The position numbers and the translations under genes are program-made. A stretch of 64,000 nt of DNA from Pseudomonas piscis (GTDB lineage: Bacteria > Pseudomonadota > Gammaproteobacteria > Pseudomonadales > Pseudomonadaceae), in contig NZ_WHUV01000007.1 in NCBI RefSeq assembly GCF_009380155.1, positions 186,001-250,000 on the forward strand, read 5' to 3'. The notes under the pieces were generated by a model. It searched no databases. It worked only from the letters and a program-made list of their open reading frames with translations, and was not told where the DNA came from. Shown here one piece after another: positions 43,426 through 51,519 of this stretch; within the stretch, counting starts at the first letter, position 1, and each line of letters begins with the position of its first letter.

Positions 43426-44856
43426 ATGTTCGGTTTAGAGGCTCTTGATCTCGCCCGAATCCAGTTCGCATTCACCATCTCGTTCCACATCCTGTTCCCG
43501 GCGATCACCATCGGCCTGGCGAGCTACCTGGCGGTACTCGAGGGCCTGTGGCTCAAGACCCACGACGATACCTACCGCGATCTCTACCACTTCTGGTCGA
43601 AGATCTTCGCCGTCAACTTCGGCATGGGCGTGGTGTCCGGCCTGGTGATGGCCTATCAGTTCGGCACCAACTGGAGCCGGTTCTCCGACTTCGCCGGTTC
43701 GGTCACCGGTCCGTTGCTGACCTACGAGGTGCTCACCGCATTCTTCCTGGAGGCCGGTTTCCTCGGGGTGATGCTGTTCGGCTGGAACAAGGTCGGGCGC
43801 AAGCTGCACTTCTTCTCCACGGTGATGGTGGCCATCGGTACCCTGATCTCGACCTTCTGGATCCTCTCGTCCAACAGCTGGATGCAGACTCCTCAGGGCT
43901 ATGAAATCGTCAACGGCCAGGTGATCCCGGTGGATTGGCTGGCAGTGATCTTCAACCCGTCCTTCCCCTATCGCCTGGCGCACATGGCGGTAGCCGCGTT
44001 CGTGGCCACGGCGTTCTTCGTCGGCTCGTCGGCGGCCTGGCACCTGCTGCGCGGGCGGGACAACCCGGCGATCCGGCGCATGCTTTCCATGGCCATGTGG
44101 ATGGCCCTGATCGTGGCCCCGGTGCAGGCAGTGATCGGTGACTTCCACGGTCTCAACACCCTCAAGCACCAGCCGGCGAAGATCGCCGCCATCGAAGGCC
44201 ACTGGGAGAACGTCGGTAACGAGCCGACTCCGCTGATCCTCTTCGGCTGGCCGGACATGAAGGCCGAGAAAACCAAGTTCGCCGTGGAAATCCCCTACCT
44301 GGGCAGCCTGATCCTCACCCACTCCCTGGACAAGCAGGTGCCGGCGCTCAAGGAGTTCCCGCCCGAGGACCGGCCCAACTCGACCATCGTCTTCTGGTCG
44401 TTCCGGATCATGGTCGGCCTGGGCATGCTGATGATCTTCACCGGCCTGTGGAGCCTCTGGCTGCGCAAGCGGGACAGCCTCTACACCTCGCGGCCGTTCC
44501 TGTACCTGGCGTTGTGGATGGGGCCGTCCGGGCTGATCGCGATCCTCGCGGGCTGGTTCACCACCGAGATCGGTCGCCAGCCCTGGGTGGTCTACGGCCT
44601 GATGCGCACCGCCGATGCTTCTTCCGGGCATAGCCTGGTGCAGATGAGCATCACCCTGGCGTTGTTCGTGGTGGTGTACTTCGCGCTGTTCGGCGTGGGC
44701 ATCGGCTACATGATGCGCCTGGTGCGCAAGGGACCGGTGACCAACGAAGGCGCCGAGACCAGCCATGGTGGCCCCGGCCGCAAACGCACGCCGGCCCGTC
44801 CGCTTTCCGCGGCCGACGATGACGACCACAGCACCAGCCTGAACAAGGGGAATTGA
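43426..44856 (+). CDS. cioA: Cyanide-insensitive ubiquinol oxidase subunit I CioA
   Basis: A 476-residue bd-type oxidase subunit; ATG 43426 follows AGAGGAAAG. The start LDLARIQFAFTISFHILFP carries a haem-ligand His at residue 21, and SGLVMAYQFGTNW and GDFHGLNTLKHQPAK follow. The periplasmic Q loop between the middle helices is short, the feature that separates CIO-type enzymes from E. coli CydA. About nine membrane helices. It reduces oxygen with electrons from ubiquinol and resists cyanide. Four bases separate it from cioB. Confidence 0.92.
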   Translation: MFGLEALDLARIQFAFTISFHILFPAITIGLASYLAVLEGLWLKTHDDTYRDLYHFWSKIFAVNFGMGVVSGLVMAYQFGTNWSRFSDFAGSVTGPLLTYEVLTAFFLEAGFLGVMLFGWNKVGRKLHFFSTVMVAIGTLISTFWILSSNSWMQTPQGYEIVNGQVIPVDWLAVIFNPSFPYRLAHMAVAAFVATAFFVGSSAAWHLLRGRDNPAIRRMLSMAMWMALIVAPVQAVIGDFHGLNTLKHQPAKIAAIEGHWENVGNEPTPLILFGWPDMKAEKTKFAVEIPYLGSLILTHSLDKQVPALKEFPPEDRPNSTIVFWSFRIMVGLGMLMIFTGLWSLWLRKRDSLYTSRPFLYLALWMGPSGLIAILAGWFTTEIGRQPWVVYGLMRTADASSGHSLVQMSITLALFVVVYFALFGVGIGYMMRLVRKGPVTNEGAETSHGGPGRKRTPARPLSAADDDDHSTSLNKGN

Positions 44857-44859
44857 GTC

Positions 44860-45867
44860 ATGGGTATCGATCTTCCGCTGCTCTGGGCCGTGATTATCAT
44901 CTTCGGCATCATGATGTACGTGGTCATGGACGGGTTCGACCTCGGGATCGGGATTCTCTTCCCGTTCGTCAAGGACAGCCGCGACCGTGACGTAATGATG
45001 AACACCGTCGCCCCGGTCTGGGACGGCAACGAGACCTGGCTGGTACTGGGCGGGGCGGCGCTGTTCGGCGCCTTCCCGCTGGCCTACTCGGTGGTGCTTT
45101 CGGCGCTGTACATGCCGCTGATCCTGATGCTCGTGGGGCTGATCTTCCGTGGCGTGGCCTTCGAGTTCCGCTTCAAGGCCAAGGAAGCCAAGCGCCATAT
45201 CTGGGACAAGGCCTTCATCGGCGGTTCCGCTGCGGCCACCTTCTTCCAGGGCGTGGCCCTGGGGGCCTTCATCGATGGCCTGCCGGTGGTCAACCGCCAG
45301 TTCGCCGGCGGCTCGATGGACTGGCTGACGCCCTTCACCCTGTTCTGCGGCCTGGCGCTGGTGGTGGCCTATGCCTTGCTCGGTTGCACCTGGCTGATCA
45401 TGAAGACCGAAGGCAAGCTGCAGTTGCAGATGCATGACCTGGCGCGGCCCCTGGCCTTCGTCCTGCTGGCGGTGATCGGCGTGGTCAGTATCTGGACGCC
45501 CCTGGCCCATGCCGAGATCGCCGCGCGCTGGTTCACCCTGCCGAACCTGTTCTGGTTCCTGCCAGTGCCGATCCTGGTGCTGGTGACCCTGTACGGACTG
45601 CTCCGGGCCGTGGCGCGCAACGCTCACTACACGCCGTTCCTTTTGACCCTGGTACTGATCTTCCTCGGCTACAGCGGCCTGGGCATCAGCCTGTGGCCGA
45701 ACATCGTGCCGCCGTCGATCTCCATCTGGGACGCCGCCGCACCGCCGCAGAGCCAGGGCTTCATGCTGGTGGGCACCTTGTTCATCATTCCGTTCATCCT
45801 GGGATACACCTTCTGGAGCTACTACGTGTTCCGCGGCAAGGTCACCCATGAGGACGGCTACCACTAG
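44860..45867 (+). CDS. cioB: Cyanide-insensitive ubiquinol oxidase subunit II CioB
   Basis: A 335-residue CydB/CioB family membrane protein with about eight helices and no haem of its own. MDGFDLGIGILFPFV and WDGNETWLVLGGAALFGAFP near the N-terminus are the family signatures. It forms the quinol oxidase with CioA, whose gene ends three bases earlier. The reading frame is intact and of normal length. Confidence 0.93.
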   Translation: MGIDLPLLWAVIIIFGIMMYVVMDGFDLGIGILFPFVKDSRDRDVMMNTVAPVWDGNETWLVLGGAALFGAFPLAYSVVLSALYMPLILMLVGLIFRGVAFEFRFKAKEAKRHIWDKAFIGGSAAATFFQGVALGAFIDGLPVVNRQFAGGSMDWLTPFTLFCGLALVVAYALLGCTWLIMKTEGKLQLQMHDLARPLAFVLLAVIGVVSIWTPLAHAEIAARWFTLPNLFWFLPVPILVLVTLYGLLRAVARNAHYTPFLLTLVLIFLGYSGLGISLWPNIVPPSISIWDAAAPPQSQGFMLVGTLFIIPFILGYTFWSYYVFRGKVTHEDGYH

Positions 45868-45955
45868 TCAGGCCTCGCTCCTCGAGAGGAGCGCAGCCTG
45901 CTCGCGACGGCGCCCTTGCAGGCGCCATCGCCCCCCCTTGCGAAAGGAGCATTCG

Positions 45956-46126
45956 ATGATGGCTGGTAAACATTCATTGCAGGAAATCGAGCAGGCGGAA
46001 AAGAAGCCGCTCTGGCAGCGCCTGGGCTGGCTGGCCATGATCTGGGGCGGTAGCGTCCTGGCCCTGTTCCTGGTGGCCAGCCTGATGCGCATGTTCATGA
46101 ATGCCGCGGGCCTGACCACACACTGA
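45956..46126 (+). CDS. DUF2474 small membrane subunit of the bd-type oxidase
   Basis: A 56-residue protein starting at ATG 45956, seven bases behind AAAGGAGC. It has a charged N-terminus (LQEIEQAEKKPLWQRLGW) and one membrane helix (LAMIWGGSVLALFLVASLM). DUF2474 proteins accompany cioAB and resemble CydX/CydP in size and topology, so an oxidase-stabilising role is likely though inferred. A strong terminator follows 46 bases later. Confidence 0.85.
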   Translation: MMAGKHSLQEIEQAEKKPLWQRLGWLAMIWGGSVLALFLVASLMRMFMNAAGLTTH

Positions 46127-46172
46127 TCTTCATCACCGCTCATCCCATCCCGTGTCGTGCGGCGCGGTTTAT

Positions 46173-46198
46173 AACCCTCCATTGGAGGGTTTTTTTTG
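46173..46198 (+). terminator. Rho-independent terminator of cioAB
   Basis: AACCCTCC (46173-46180) pairs with GGAGGGTT (46184-46191) around a three-base ATT loop, followed by eight T. This ends the cioAB-DUF2474 transcript. Confidence 0.9.
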
Positions 46199-46284
46199 AC
46201 CTGGGCTTGCTACGTCTTTTCTTTGCAGGTGCAGCCGGTGGGCTCGTGATGAGCGACAACGCGGTACTTGGCATTTCGCGGGGG

Positions 46285-46318
46285 ACTCACCGCGAGCAAG
46301 CTTGCGCCTACGGGGCAG
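46285..46318. repeat. REP element
   Basis: ACTCACCGCGAGCAAGCTTG followed by CGCCTACGGGG matches the CGCGAGCAAGCTTGC(T/G)CCTAC type of Pseudomonas REP. It lies just behind the 3' end of rlmG, with a partial mirror copy (GGCATTTCGCGGGGGAC) to its left. Confidence 0.55.
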
Positions 46319-46325
46319 GGTGGGG

Positions 46326-47450
46326 TTACTTGCGGGCCTTGAGGATGACGAACTTGGGCGTCGCCGCCACCTGCTCAACACCGCGGAACAGGCGGGCCAG
46401 CTTGCTGTGATAACCCAGGTGGCGGTTGCCGACGATATACAGCGCACCGCCCACCACCAGGGCTTCCCGGGCCTGCTGGAACATGCGCCAGGCGAGGAAG
46501 TCGCCCACCACCTGCTGCTGGTGGAACGGTGGGTTGCACAGCACCACGTCCAGGGATTGCGGCTCCTGGCCGGCCAGGCCGTCGCCGGGGCGGATCACGG
46601 CTTCGCGCTCGCCAAGCAGCGCCTGCCAGTTTTCCCGGGCCGACTGCACCGCCATGAACGACTCGTCCACCAGGGTGTAGCAGGCCTGTGGATTGTCCAG
46701 GGCGCTGGCGATGGCCAGGATACCGTTGCCGCAGCCCAGATCCGCGATCCGGGCATTGCCGAGGTTCTGCGGCAGGTGCGGGAGGAAGGCGCGGGTACCG
46801 ATATCCAGGCCTTCGCGGCAGAACACGTTGGCGTGGTTGAGCAGCTCGACAGCAGGCTTGTCCAGGCGATAGCGGGTCGGGTAGGGCGAGGCCAACGGCG
46901 GCCTGGCCTCGGCGGTGGCGATCAGCAGGCGGGCTTTCTTCACCGCCAGCGACGCCTGGACCGGGCCGATGTAGCGCTCCAGCAGGTCGCCGGCGGCTCG
47001 GGGCAGATGCTTGACCATGGCCGCGGCCACCACTTGGGCCCCGGGAGCCAGCTGGCCTTGCAGGCGGATCAGTTGCTCCTCCAGCAGGGCCAGGGTTTTG
47101 GGGACACGGACCAGCACCCGGTCGAAGGGACCCACCAGTGGTTCGCTGGCCGGCAGCACCTGCACGGCATCGAAGGGCAGGCCATTGCGTGCCAGGTTCT
47201 TTTCCAGGGCCAGGGCGCCGAGGTAGGAGTCGCCGCTGCTGGTGACCCGGACCTTGCCCAGCAGGCTCGCGGCCAGGGCCCCGAAGCTGTCGTTGAGCAC
47301 CAGGACCCGGGTCTCGCTGCCCGGTTGCTGTTCGGCCAGGTGGCTGAGCAGGTACTCGTCCGCGGCGTCGAAGGCTTGCAGCGGCTCGTTCTGCTGTTCG
47401 GGCTGGCGGATCAGGTCGAGCTGGGCGAAGGGGCTGGCAAGCAGGGGCAT
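46326..47450 (-). CDS. rlmG: 23S rRNA (guanine-1835-N2)-methyltransferase RlmG
   Basis: A 374-residue two-domain methyltransferase. The N-terminal domain is a degenerate methyltransferase-like fold that binds RNA; the C-terminal one has the SAM loop IADLGCGNGILAIA and the catalytic VVLCNPPFHQQQ, where NPPFH is the N2-guanine signature of RlmG/RsmC. The first residues, MPLLASPFAQLDLIRQPE, are usual for RlmG. It modifies G1835 of 23S rRNA. Single gene, divergent from fpr. Confidence 0.93.
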   Translation of the reverse strand: MPLLASPFAQLDLIRQPEQQNEPLQAFDAADEYLLSHLAEQQPGSETRVLVLNDSFGALAASLLGKVRVTSSGDSYLGALALEKNLARNGLPFDAVQVLPASEPLVGPFDRVLVRVPKTLALLEEQLIRLQGQLAPGAQVVAAAMVKHLPRAAGDLLERYIGPVQASLAVKKARLLIATAEARPPLASPYPTRYRLDKPAVELLNHANVFCREGLDIGTRAFLPHLPQNLGNARIADLGCGNGILAIASALDNPQACYTLVDESFMAVQSARENWQALLGEREAVIRPGDGLAGQEPQSLDVVLCNPPFHQQQVVGDFLAWRMFQQAREALVVGGALYIVGNRHLGYHSKLARLFRGVEQVAATPKFVILKARK

Positions 47451-47669
47451 GGGCGGACTCTAGGTAATAGGTGGGCCTGTCGGCGCGGGACCGTGGCGGA
47501 CAGGAGCCTTGGGGCAGCGCTGTTGCAACGCGCGGGCGGGCTTGTGCAAATGCGGCGATTTTACGTTTTTTCGCCGGGGATTGCCCGCCGTCTATGCCAC
47601 TACAAACCACCGGTGTTTGTGCACGACGCTTTGCGGGACACTAGGAGCATCGGTTTTGTGGAGTTCGTC

Positions 47670-48446
47670 ATGACTGCCAGTGAAGAAAAGTACACCCGCC
47701 AGACCCTGCTCGATGTCCAGCCGCTGACCCCCAGCCTGTTCACCCTGCGCACCACCCGGGACCCGGGCTTTCGCTTCCGTTCCGGCCAGTTCGCCCGCCT
47801 CGGGGTGATCCGGGCCGACGGCAGTACGGTGTGGCGTGCCTATTCCATGGTGTCTTCGCCGTTCGACGAGTTCCTCGAGTTCTTTTCCATCGTCGTGCCC
47901 GACGGCGAGTTCACCAGCGAGTTGAGCCGCCTGCGTGAAGGCGACAGCCTGCTGGTGGATCGCCAGGCCTTCGGTTACCTGACCCTGGACCGTTTCGTCG
48001 ATGGGCGCGACCTCTGGTTGTTATCCACAGGTACCGGCATTGCGCCATTTCTGTCGATCCTCCAGGACTTCGAGGTGTGGGAGAGATTCGAGCGCATCAT
48101 CCTGGTCTACAGCGTGCGCGAGGCCAGGGAACTGGCCTACCAGCAATTGCTCGCCGAGTTGCCCCAGCGTGAATACCTGGCCGAAGTTGCCCACAAGCTG
48201 CAGTTCATTAGCACCGTTACCCGCGAACAGCATCCGGGCAGCCTCGACGGGCGCATTACCCAGCTGATCGAGAACGGTGAGTTGGAGCGTGCGGCGGGTC
48301 TGGAACTGAGTCCTGAACACTCCCGGGTGATGCTCTGCGGCAACCCACAGATGATCGACGACACCCGGGCCCTGCTCAAGCAGCGGGGCCTGAACCTGAG
48401 CCTGAGCCGACGCCCGGGACAGGTGGCAGTGGAAACCTATTGGTAG
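47670..48446 (+). CDS. fpr: Ferredoxin/flavodoxin--NADP+ reductase Fpr
   Basis: A 258-residue flavoenzyme; ATG 47670 follows GTGGAG, and a very long open frame upstream is only an antisense reading of rlmG. The FAD-binding motif is RAYSMVSSPFDEFLEFF (RxYS). The NADP-binding part has STGTGIAPFLSIL and VYSVREARELAY, then MLCGNPQMI; the C-terminus ends VAVETYW. It exchanges electrons between NADPH and ferredoxin or flavodoxin and is usually tied to oxidative stress and iron supply. Length matches FprA of P. aeruginosa. Confidence 0.93.
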   Translation: MTASEEKYTRQTLLDVQPLTPSLFTLRTTRDPGFRFRSGQFARLGVIRADGSTVWRAYSMVSSPFDEFLEFFSIVVPDGEFTSELSRLREGDSLLVDRQAFGYLTLDRFVDGRDLWLLSTGTGIAPFLSILQDFEVWERFERIILVYSVREARELAYQQLLAELPQREYLAEVAHKLQFISTVTREQHPGSLDGRITQLIENGELERAAGLELSPEHSRVMLCGNPQMIDDTRALLKQRGLNLSLSRRPGQVAVETYW

Positions 48447-48454
48447 GGGAAAAG

Positions 48455-48486
48455 CCCCGTGGCCGCTGCTTCGCGCGGCCACGGGT
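48455..48486. terminator. Bidirectional terminator between fpr and mscL
   Basis: CCCGTGGCCGC (48456-48466) pairs with GCGGCCACGGG (48475-48485). A CTTTTC run follows on the minus strand, so it best serves mscL, while the stem also lies just behind the fpr stop. Confidence 0.75.
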
Positions 48487-48500
48487 CGCTACGGCGTGCC

Positions 48501-48914
48501 TCAGGACTTGTCGTTCTGGGCCTTGAGCAGGTCGCGGATCTCGGTCAGCAGCACTTCTTCCTTGGTCGGAACTGGCGGCTCCGCTGGTGCCACGGCTTCT
48601 TCGCGCTTGAGACGGTTGATCACCTTCACGCCCATGAAGATGGCGAAGGCGATGATGATGAAGTCGATGATGCTCTGGATGAACTTGCCATAGGCCAGGA
48701 CCACCGCTGGCGTGTCGCCCACGGCCGCCTTGAGGGTGATGGCCAGGTCGGCGAAATCCACGCCGCCGATCAGCATGCCGATTGGCGGCATGACCACGTC
48801 ACCGACGAAAGACGAGACGATCTTGCCGAATGCGGCGCCGATGATGATACCGACGGCCATGTCGACCACATTACCTTTGACCGCGAAGGCCTTGAACTCA
48901 CTTAACACGCCCAT
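48501..48914 (-). CDS. mscL: Large-conductance mechanosensitive channel MscL
   Basis: A 137-residue channel subunit preceded by AAGGA. The N-terminal amphipathic helix LSEFKAFAVKGNVVDMAVGI leads into the first membrane helix with the pore-lining GIIGAAFGKIV pattern. The second helix is YGKFIQSIIDFIIIAFAIFM, and the C-terminal bundle begins near KEEVLLTEIRDLL. It opens under membrane tension to release solutes. Length is normal and the frame intact. Confidence 0.96.
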   Translation of the reverse strand: MGVLSEFKAFAVKGNVVDMAVGIIIGAAFGKIVSSFVGDVVMPPIGMLIGGVDFADLAITLKAAVGDTPAVVLAYGKFIQSIIDFIIIAFAIFMGVKVINRLKREEAVAPAEPPVPTKEEVLLTEIRDLLKAQNDKS

Positions 48915-49152
48915 AGGTTATTTCCTTGTTGCAGATGAGGTTGGTTAAAGCAGTGTAAGTCAGCAAAAAGCATTTTGCCGACTCAACTTTCTACAGCTCG
49001 CGGCGTATGACCGATATATCGGCGAAGAGTTTAATCAAAGTGCCATCATTTTTCGCGCGCGATATACCTCGTCATTGCCGCTATAACCACAACATTCTGT
49101 CAATCAAGCGCTTGCGGGCTTTCTATTTAGCTTTCAAATGTTTAGCCACTAG

Positions 49153-49194
49153 CCTCTAGCAGGCGTATCGAGATACGCCTTATATAACTAGAGG
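49153..49194 (+). promoter_or_regulatory. Hairpin covering the katB ribosome binding site
   Basis: Outer arms CCTCTAG (49153-49159) and CTAGAGG (49188-49194) are exact complements, and inside them AGGCGTATC (49161-49169) pairs with GATACGCCT (49172-49180). AGAGGAA at 49190-49196, the probable ribosome site for the katB ATG at 49203, lies in the outer right arm, so folding would hide it. Confidence 0.65.
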
Positions 49195-49202
49195 AATCCG
49201 AC

Positions 49203-50744
49203 ATGACTGTTTCCATTGGCCTGGGGAATCTTTCCCCGCGTGGCGTACTGGGCGTGCTCGCCGCCAGTATGCTGTCCCTTTCCGTACAGGCCGCCACACT
49301 GACCCGCGACAACGGCGCGGCGGTAGGCGACAACCAGAACTCGCAGACCGCAGGCGCCACTGGACCGGTGTTGCTGCAGGATGTGCAACTGATCCAGAAG
49401 CTCCAGCGTTTCGACCGCGAGCGTATTCCAGAGCGGGTGGTGCATGCGCGCGGCACCGGCGCCCACGGCACCTTCACCGTCACCGACAACCTCACCGACC
49501 TGACCCGGGCCAAGGTTTTCGCCGCTGGCGAGGTGACCCCGGTATTCGTGCGTTTCTCGGCGGTGGTGCATGGCAACCATTCCCCTGAAACCCTGCGCGA
49601 TCCTCGGGGTTTCGCCACCAAGTTCTACACCGCGGACGGCAATTGGGACCTGGTGGGCAACAACTTCCCGACCTTTTTCATCCGTGACGCGATCAAGTTC
49701 CCGGACATGGTCCATGCCTTCAAGCCCGACCCGCGTACCAACCTGGACGATGATTCGCGGCGTTTCGATTTCTTCTCCCATGTTCCCGAAGCCACCCGCA
49801 CTTTGACCGAGCTGTATTCCAACTCCGGGACCCCGGCCAGTTATCGGGAAATGGACGGGAATGGCGTGCACGCCTACAAGTTGATCAACGCCAAGGGCGA
49901 AGTGCACTACGTGAAGTTCCACTGGAAGAGTTTGCAGGGTGTGAAGAATCTCGATCCGCAACAAGTGGTCGAGGTCCAGGGGCGCGATTACAGCCATATG
50001 ACCCATGACTTGGTATCCCACATTAATAAAGGGGACTTTCCCAAGTGGGACTTGTATGTCCAGGTATTGAAGCCCGAAGACCTGGCCAAGTTCGAGTTCG
50101 ATCCGCTGGACGCCACCAAGATCTGGCCCGGCATTCCCGAGCGCAAGGTCGGGCAGATGGTGTTGAACCGCAATCCGGGCAATGTCTTCCAGGAAACCGA
50201 GCAGGTGGCCATGGCTCCGGCCAACCTGGTGCCGGGTATCGAGCCCTCCGAGGACCGCCTGCTGCAAGGCCGGGTGTTCTCCTATGCCGATACCCAGATG
50301 TACCGCCTGGGGGCCAACGCCCTGCAACTGCCGATCAATGCGCCGAAGGTTGCGGTGAACAATGGCAACCAGGATGGCGCCATGAACCAGGGGCACACCC
50401 AGAGCGGGGTCAACTACCAGCCGAGCCGGCTTGAGCCACGCGAGGAGCCCGCGGCGGCGCGCTACAGCCAGCAGGTGCTGGCGGGCAGCACCCAGCAGGC
50501 GAAGATCCAGCGTGAGCAGAACTTCAAGCAGGCCGGCGACCTGTACCGCTCCTACAGCAAGAAGGAGCGCCAGGACCTGATCGAGAGCTTCGGCCAGTCC
50601 CTGGCCGACACTGACGACCAGAGCAAGCACATCATGCTGTCGTTCCTCTACAAGGCCGACCCCGAGTACGGCGCTGGCGTGGCCAAGGTGGCCAAGGGCG
50701 ACCTGGCCCGGGTCAAGGCCCTGGCCGCCAAACTGGCGGATTGA
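49203..50744 (+). CDS. katB: Periplasmic-type catalase KatB
   Basis: A 513-residue haem catalase with a Sec signal peptide (LGVLAASMLSLSVQA, cleavage near ATLTR), the same length as P. aeruginosa KatB. The distal His is in ERVVHARGTGAHG, the distal Asn in GNNFPTFFIRD, and the proximal haem ligand Tyr is in RVFSYADTQMYRLG. It removes hydrogen peroxide. It is followed by an ankyrin-repeat gene, the katB-ankB order known from P. aeruginosa. A hairpin masks its ribosome site. Confidence 0.95.
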   Translation: MTVSIGLGNLSPRGVLGVLAASMLSLSVQAATLTRDNGAAVGDNQNSQTAGATGPVLLQDVQLIQKLQRFDRERIPERVVHARGTGAHGTFTVTDNLTDLTRAKVFAAGEVTPVFVRFSAVVHGNHSPETLRDPRGFATKFYTADGNWDLVGNNFPTFFIRDAIKFPDMVHAFKPDPRTNLDDDSRRFDFFSHVPEATRTLTELYSNSGTPASYREMDGNGVHAYKLINAKGEVHYVKFHWKSLQGVKNLDPQQVVEVQGRDYSHMTHDLVSHINKGDFPKWDLYVQVLKPEDLAKFEFDPLDATKIWPGIPERKVGQMVLNRNPGNVFQETEQVAMAPANLVPGIEPSEDRLLQGRVFSYADTQMYRLGANALQLPINAPKVAVNNGNQDGAMNQGHTQSGVNYQPSRLEPREEPAAARYSQQVLAGSTQQAKIQREQNFKQAGDLYRSYSKKERQDLIESFGQSLADTDDQSKHIMLSFLYKADPEYGAGVAKVAKGDLARVKALAAKLAD

Positions 50745-50788
50745 CCTCGACCCGCGTCACGCTCTCGGGCGTGACGCACCTTTCTTTG

Positions 50789-50905
50789 TAGGAGCGAGGC
50801 TTGCCCGCGATGGGCCGCACAGCGGCCCCAATACCGATTCTGCCTGGAGCCCTGTTTCCCGGGCTGGAGGCATCGGTGGCAAGCCTCGCGCTTACGGAGT
50901 TTCTT
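50789..50905. repeat. Inverted REP pair between katB and ankB
   Basis: GTAGGAGCGAGGCTTGCCCG at 50789 and the mirror copy GGCAAGCCTCGCGCTTACGG (50878-50897) are the arms of a typical Pseudomonas REP doublet. Between them is GGGCCGCACAGCGGCCCC, a further small hairpin. Together they fill most of the gap between the two genes. Confidence 0.75.
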
Positions 50906-50925
50906 GAAACAAGGGGAGTCGCACC

Positions 50926-51474
50926 ATGCGCCTGTTCATTTCACTGCTGCTGGCCGTCTGCTCCCTGGGGGCTTATGCGGAGCAAGCGGGCGTTGCCGAC
51001 CCGGTTGCGGTCAAGGCCCAGCTGGCCAACTACTATTTCGATGCCGCCCGCCGCGGCGATATCGAGATCCTCGACACCTTCATCGAGGCTGGCTACGCCC
51101 TCGATACCCGCGACGAAAAGGGCTATACCGCGTTGATCCTGGCCGCCTATCACGGCCACGGGGCGGCGGTGGAGCACCTGCTGGCCGCCGGCGCCAATGC
51201 TTGCGCCCAGGATGAGCGCGGTAATACCGCGTTGATGGGGGCGATCTTCAAGGGCGAGGTACGGATAGCCCGGCGCCTGATAGCGGCCGATTGCAGCCCT
51301 GACCAGCACAATGCCGCTGGCCAGACTGCGGCCATGTACGCCGGCCTGTTCAAGCGTACCGAGTTGCTCCAGGCCCTGGCGGCCAAGGGCGCCGATCTTG
51401 AGGCCGAGGACCCGCTGGGCAATAGCGCCACGCGCCTGGCCAGCGGGCAGATCCGCACCGCCGCGCCGCGCTGA
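50926..51474 (+). CDS. ankB: Ankyrin-repeat protein AnkB
   Basis: A 182-residue protein with a signal peptide (LFISLLLAVCSLGAYA) and about four ankyrin repeats covering residues 35-170, for example DEKGYTALILAAYHGHGAAVEHLLAAGAN split over repeat two and DERGNTALMGAIFKGEVRIA in repeat three. In P. aeruginosa AnkB is needed for full KatB activity and lies in the periplasm. The REP pair between the genes may weaken co-transcription, but an RBS-like AAGGGGAG is present. Confidence 0.88.
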   Translation: MRLFISLLLAVCSLGAYAEQAGVADPVAVKAQLANYYFDAARRGDIEILDTFIEAGYALDTRDEKGYTALILAAYHGHGAAVEHLLAAGANACAQDERGNTALMGAIFKGEVRIARRLIAADCSPDQHNAAGQTAAMYAGLFKRTELLQALAAKGADLEAEDPLGNSATRLASGQIRTAAPR

Positions 51475-51519
51475 TCGGCGCCAGCTGAGCTATCATCGCG
51501 GTTTTTGCCGGGGGTTCAG

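Noticed and set aside
43435..45864. 809-residue minus-strand open frame opposite cioAB
   Set aside because: It is antisense to two clear oxidase genes, rich in His, Gln and Asp-Gly runs typical of GC-skewed shadow frames, and has no ribosome site or family.
46302..47669. N-terminal extension of fpr by more than 450 residues
   Set aside because: The extra part is the antisense reading of rlmG; Fpr with the start at 47670 has the normal length and a ribosome site.
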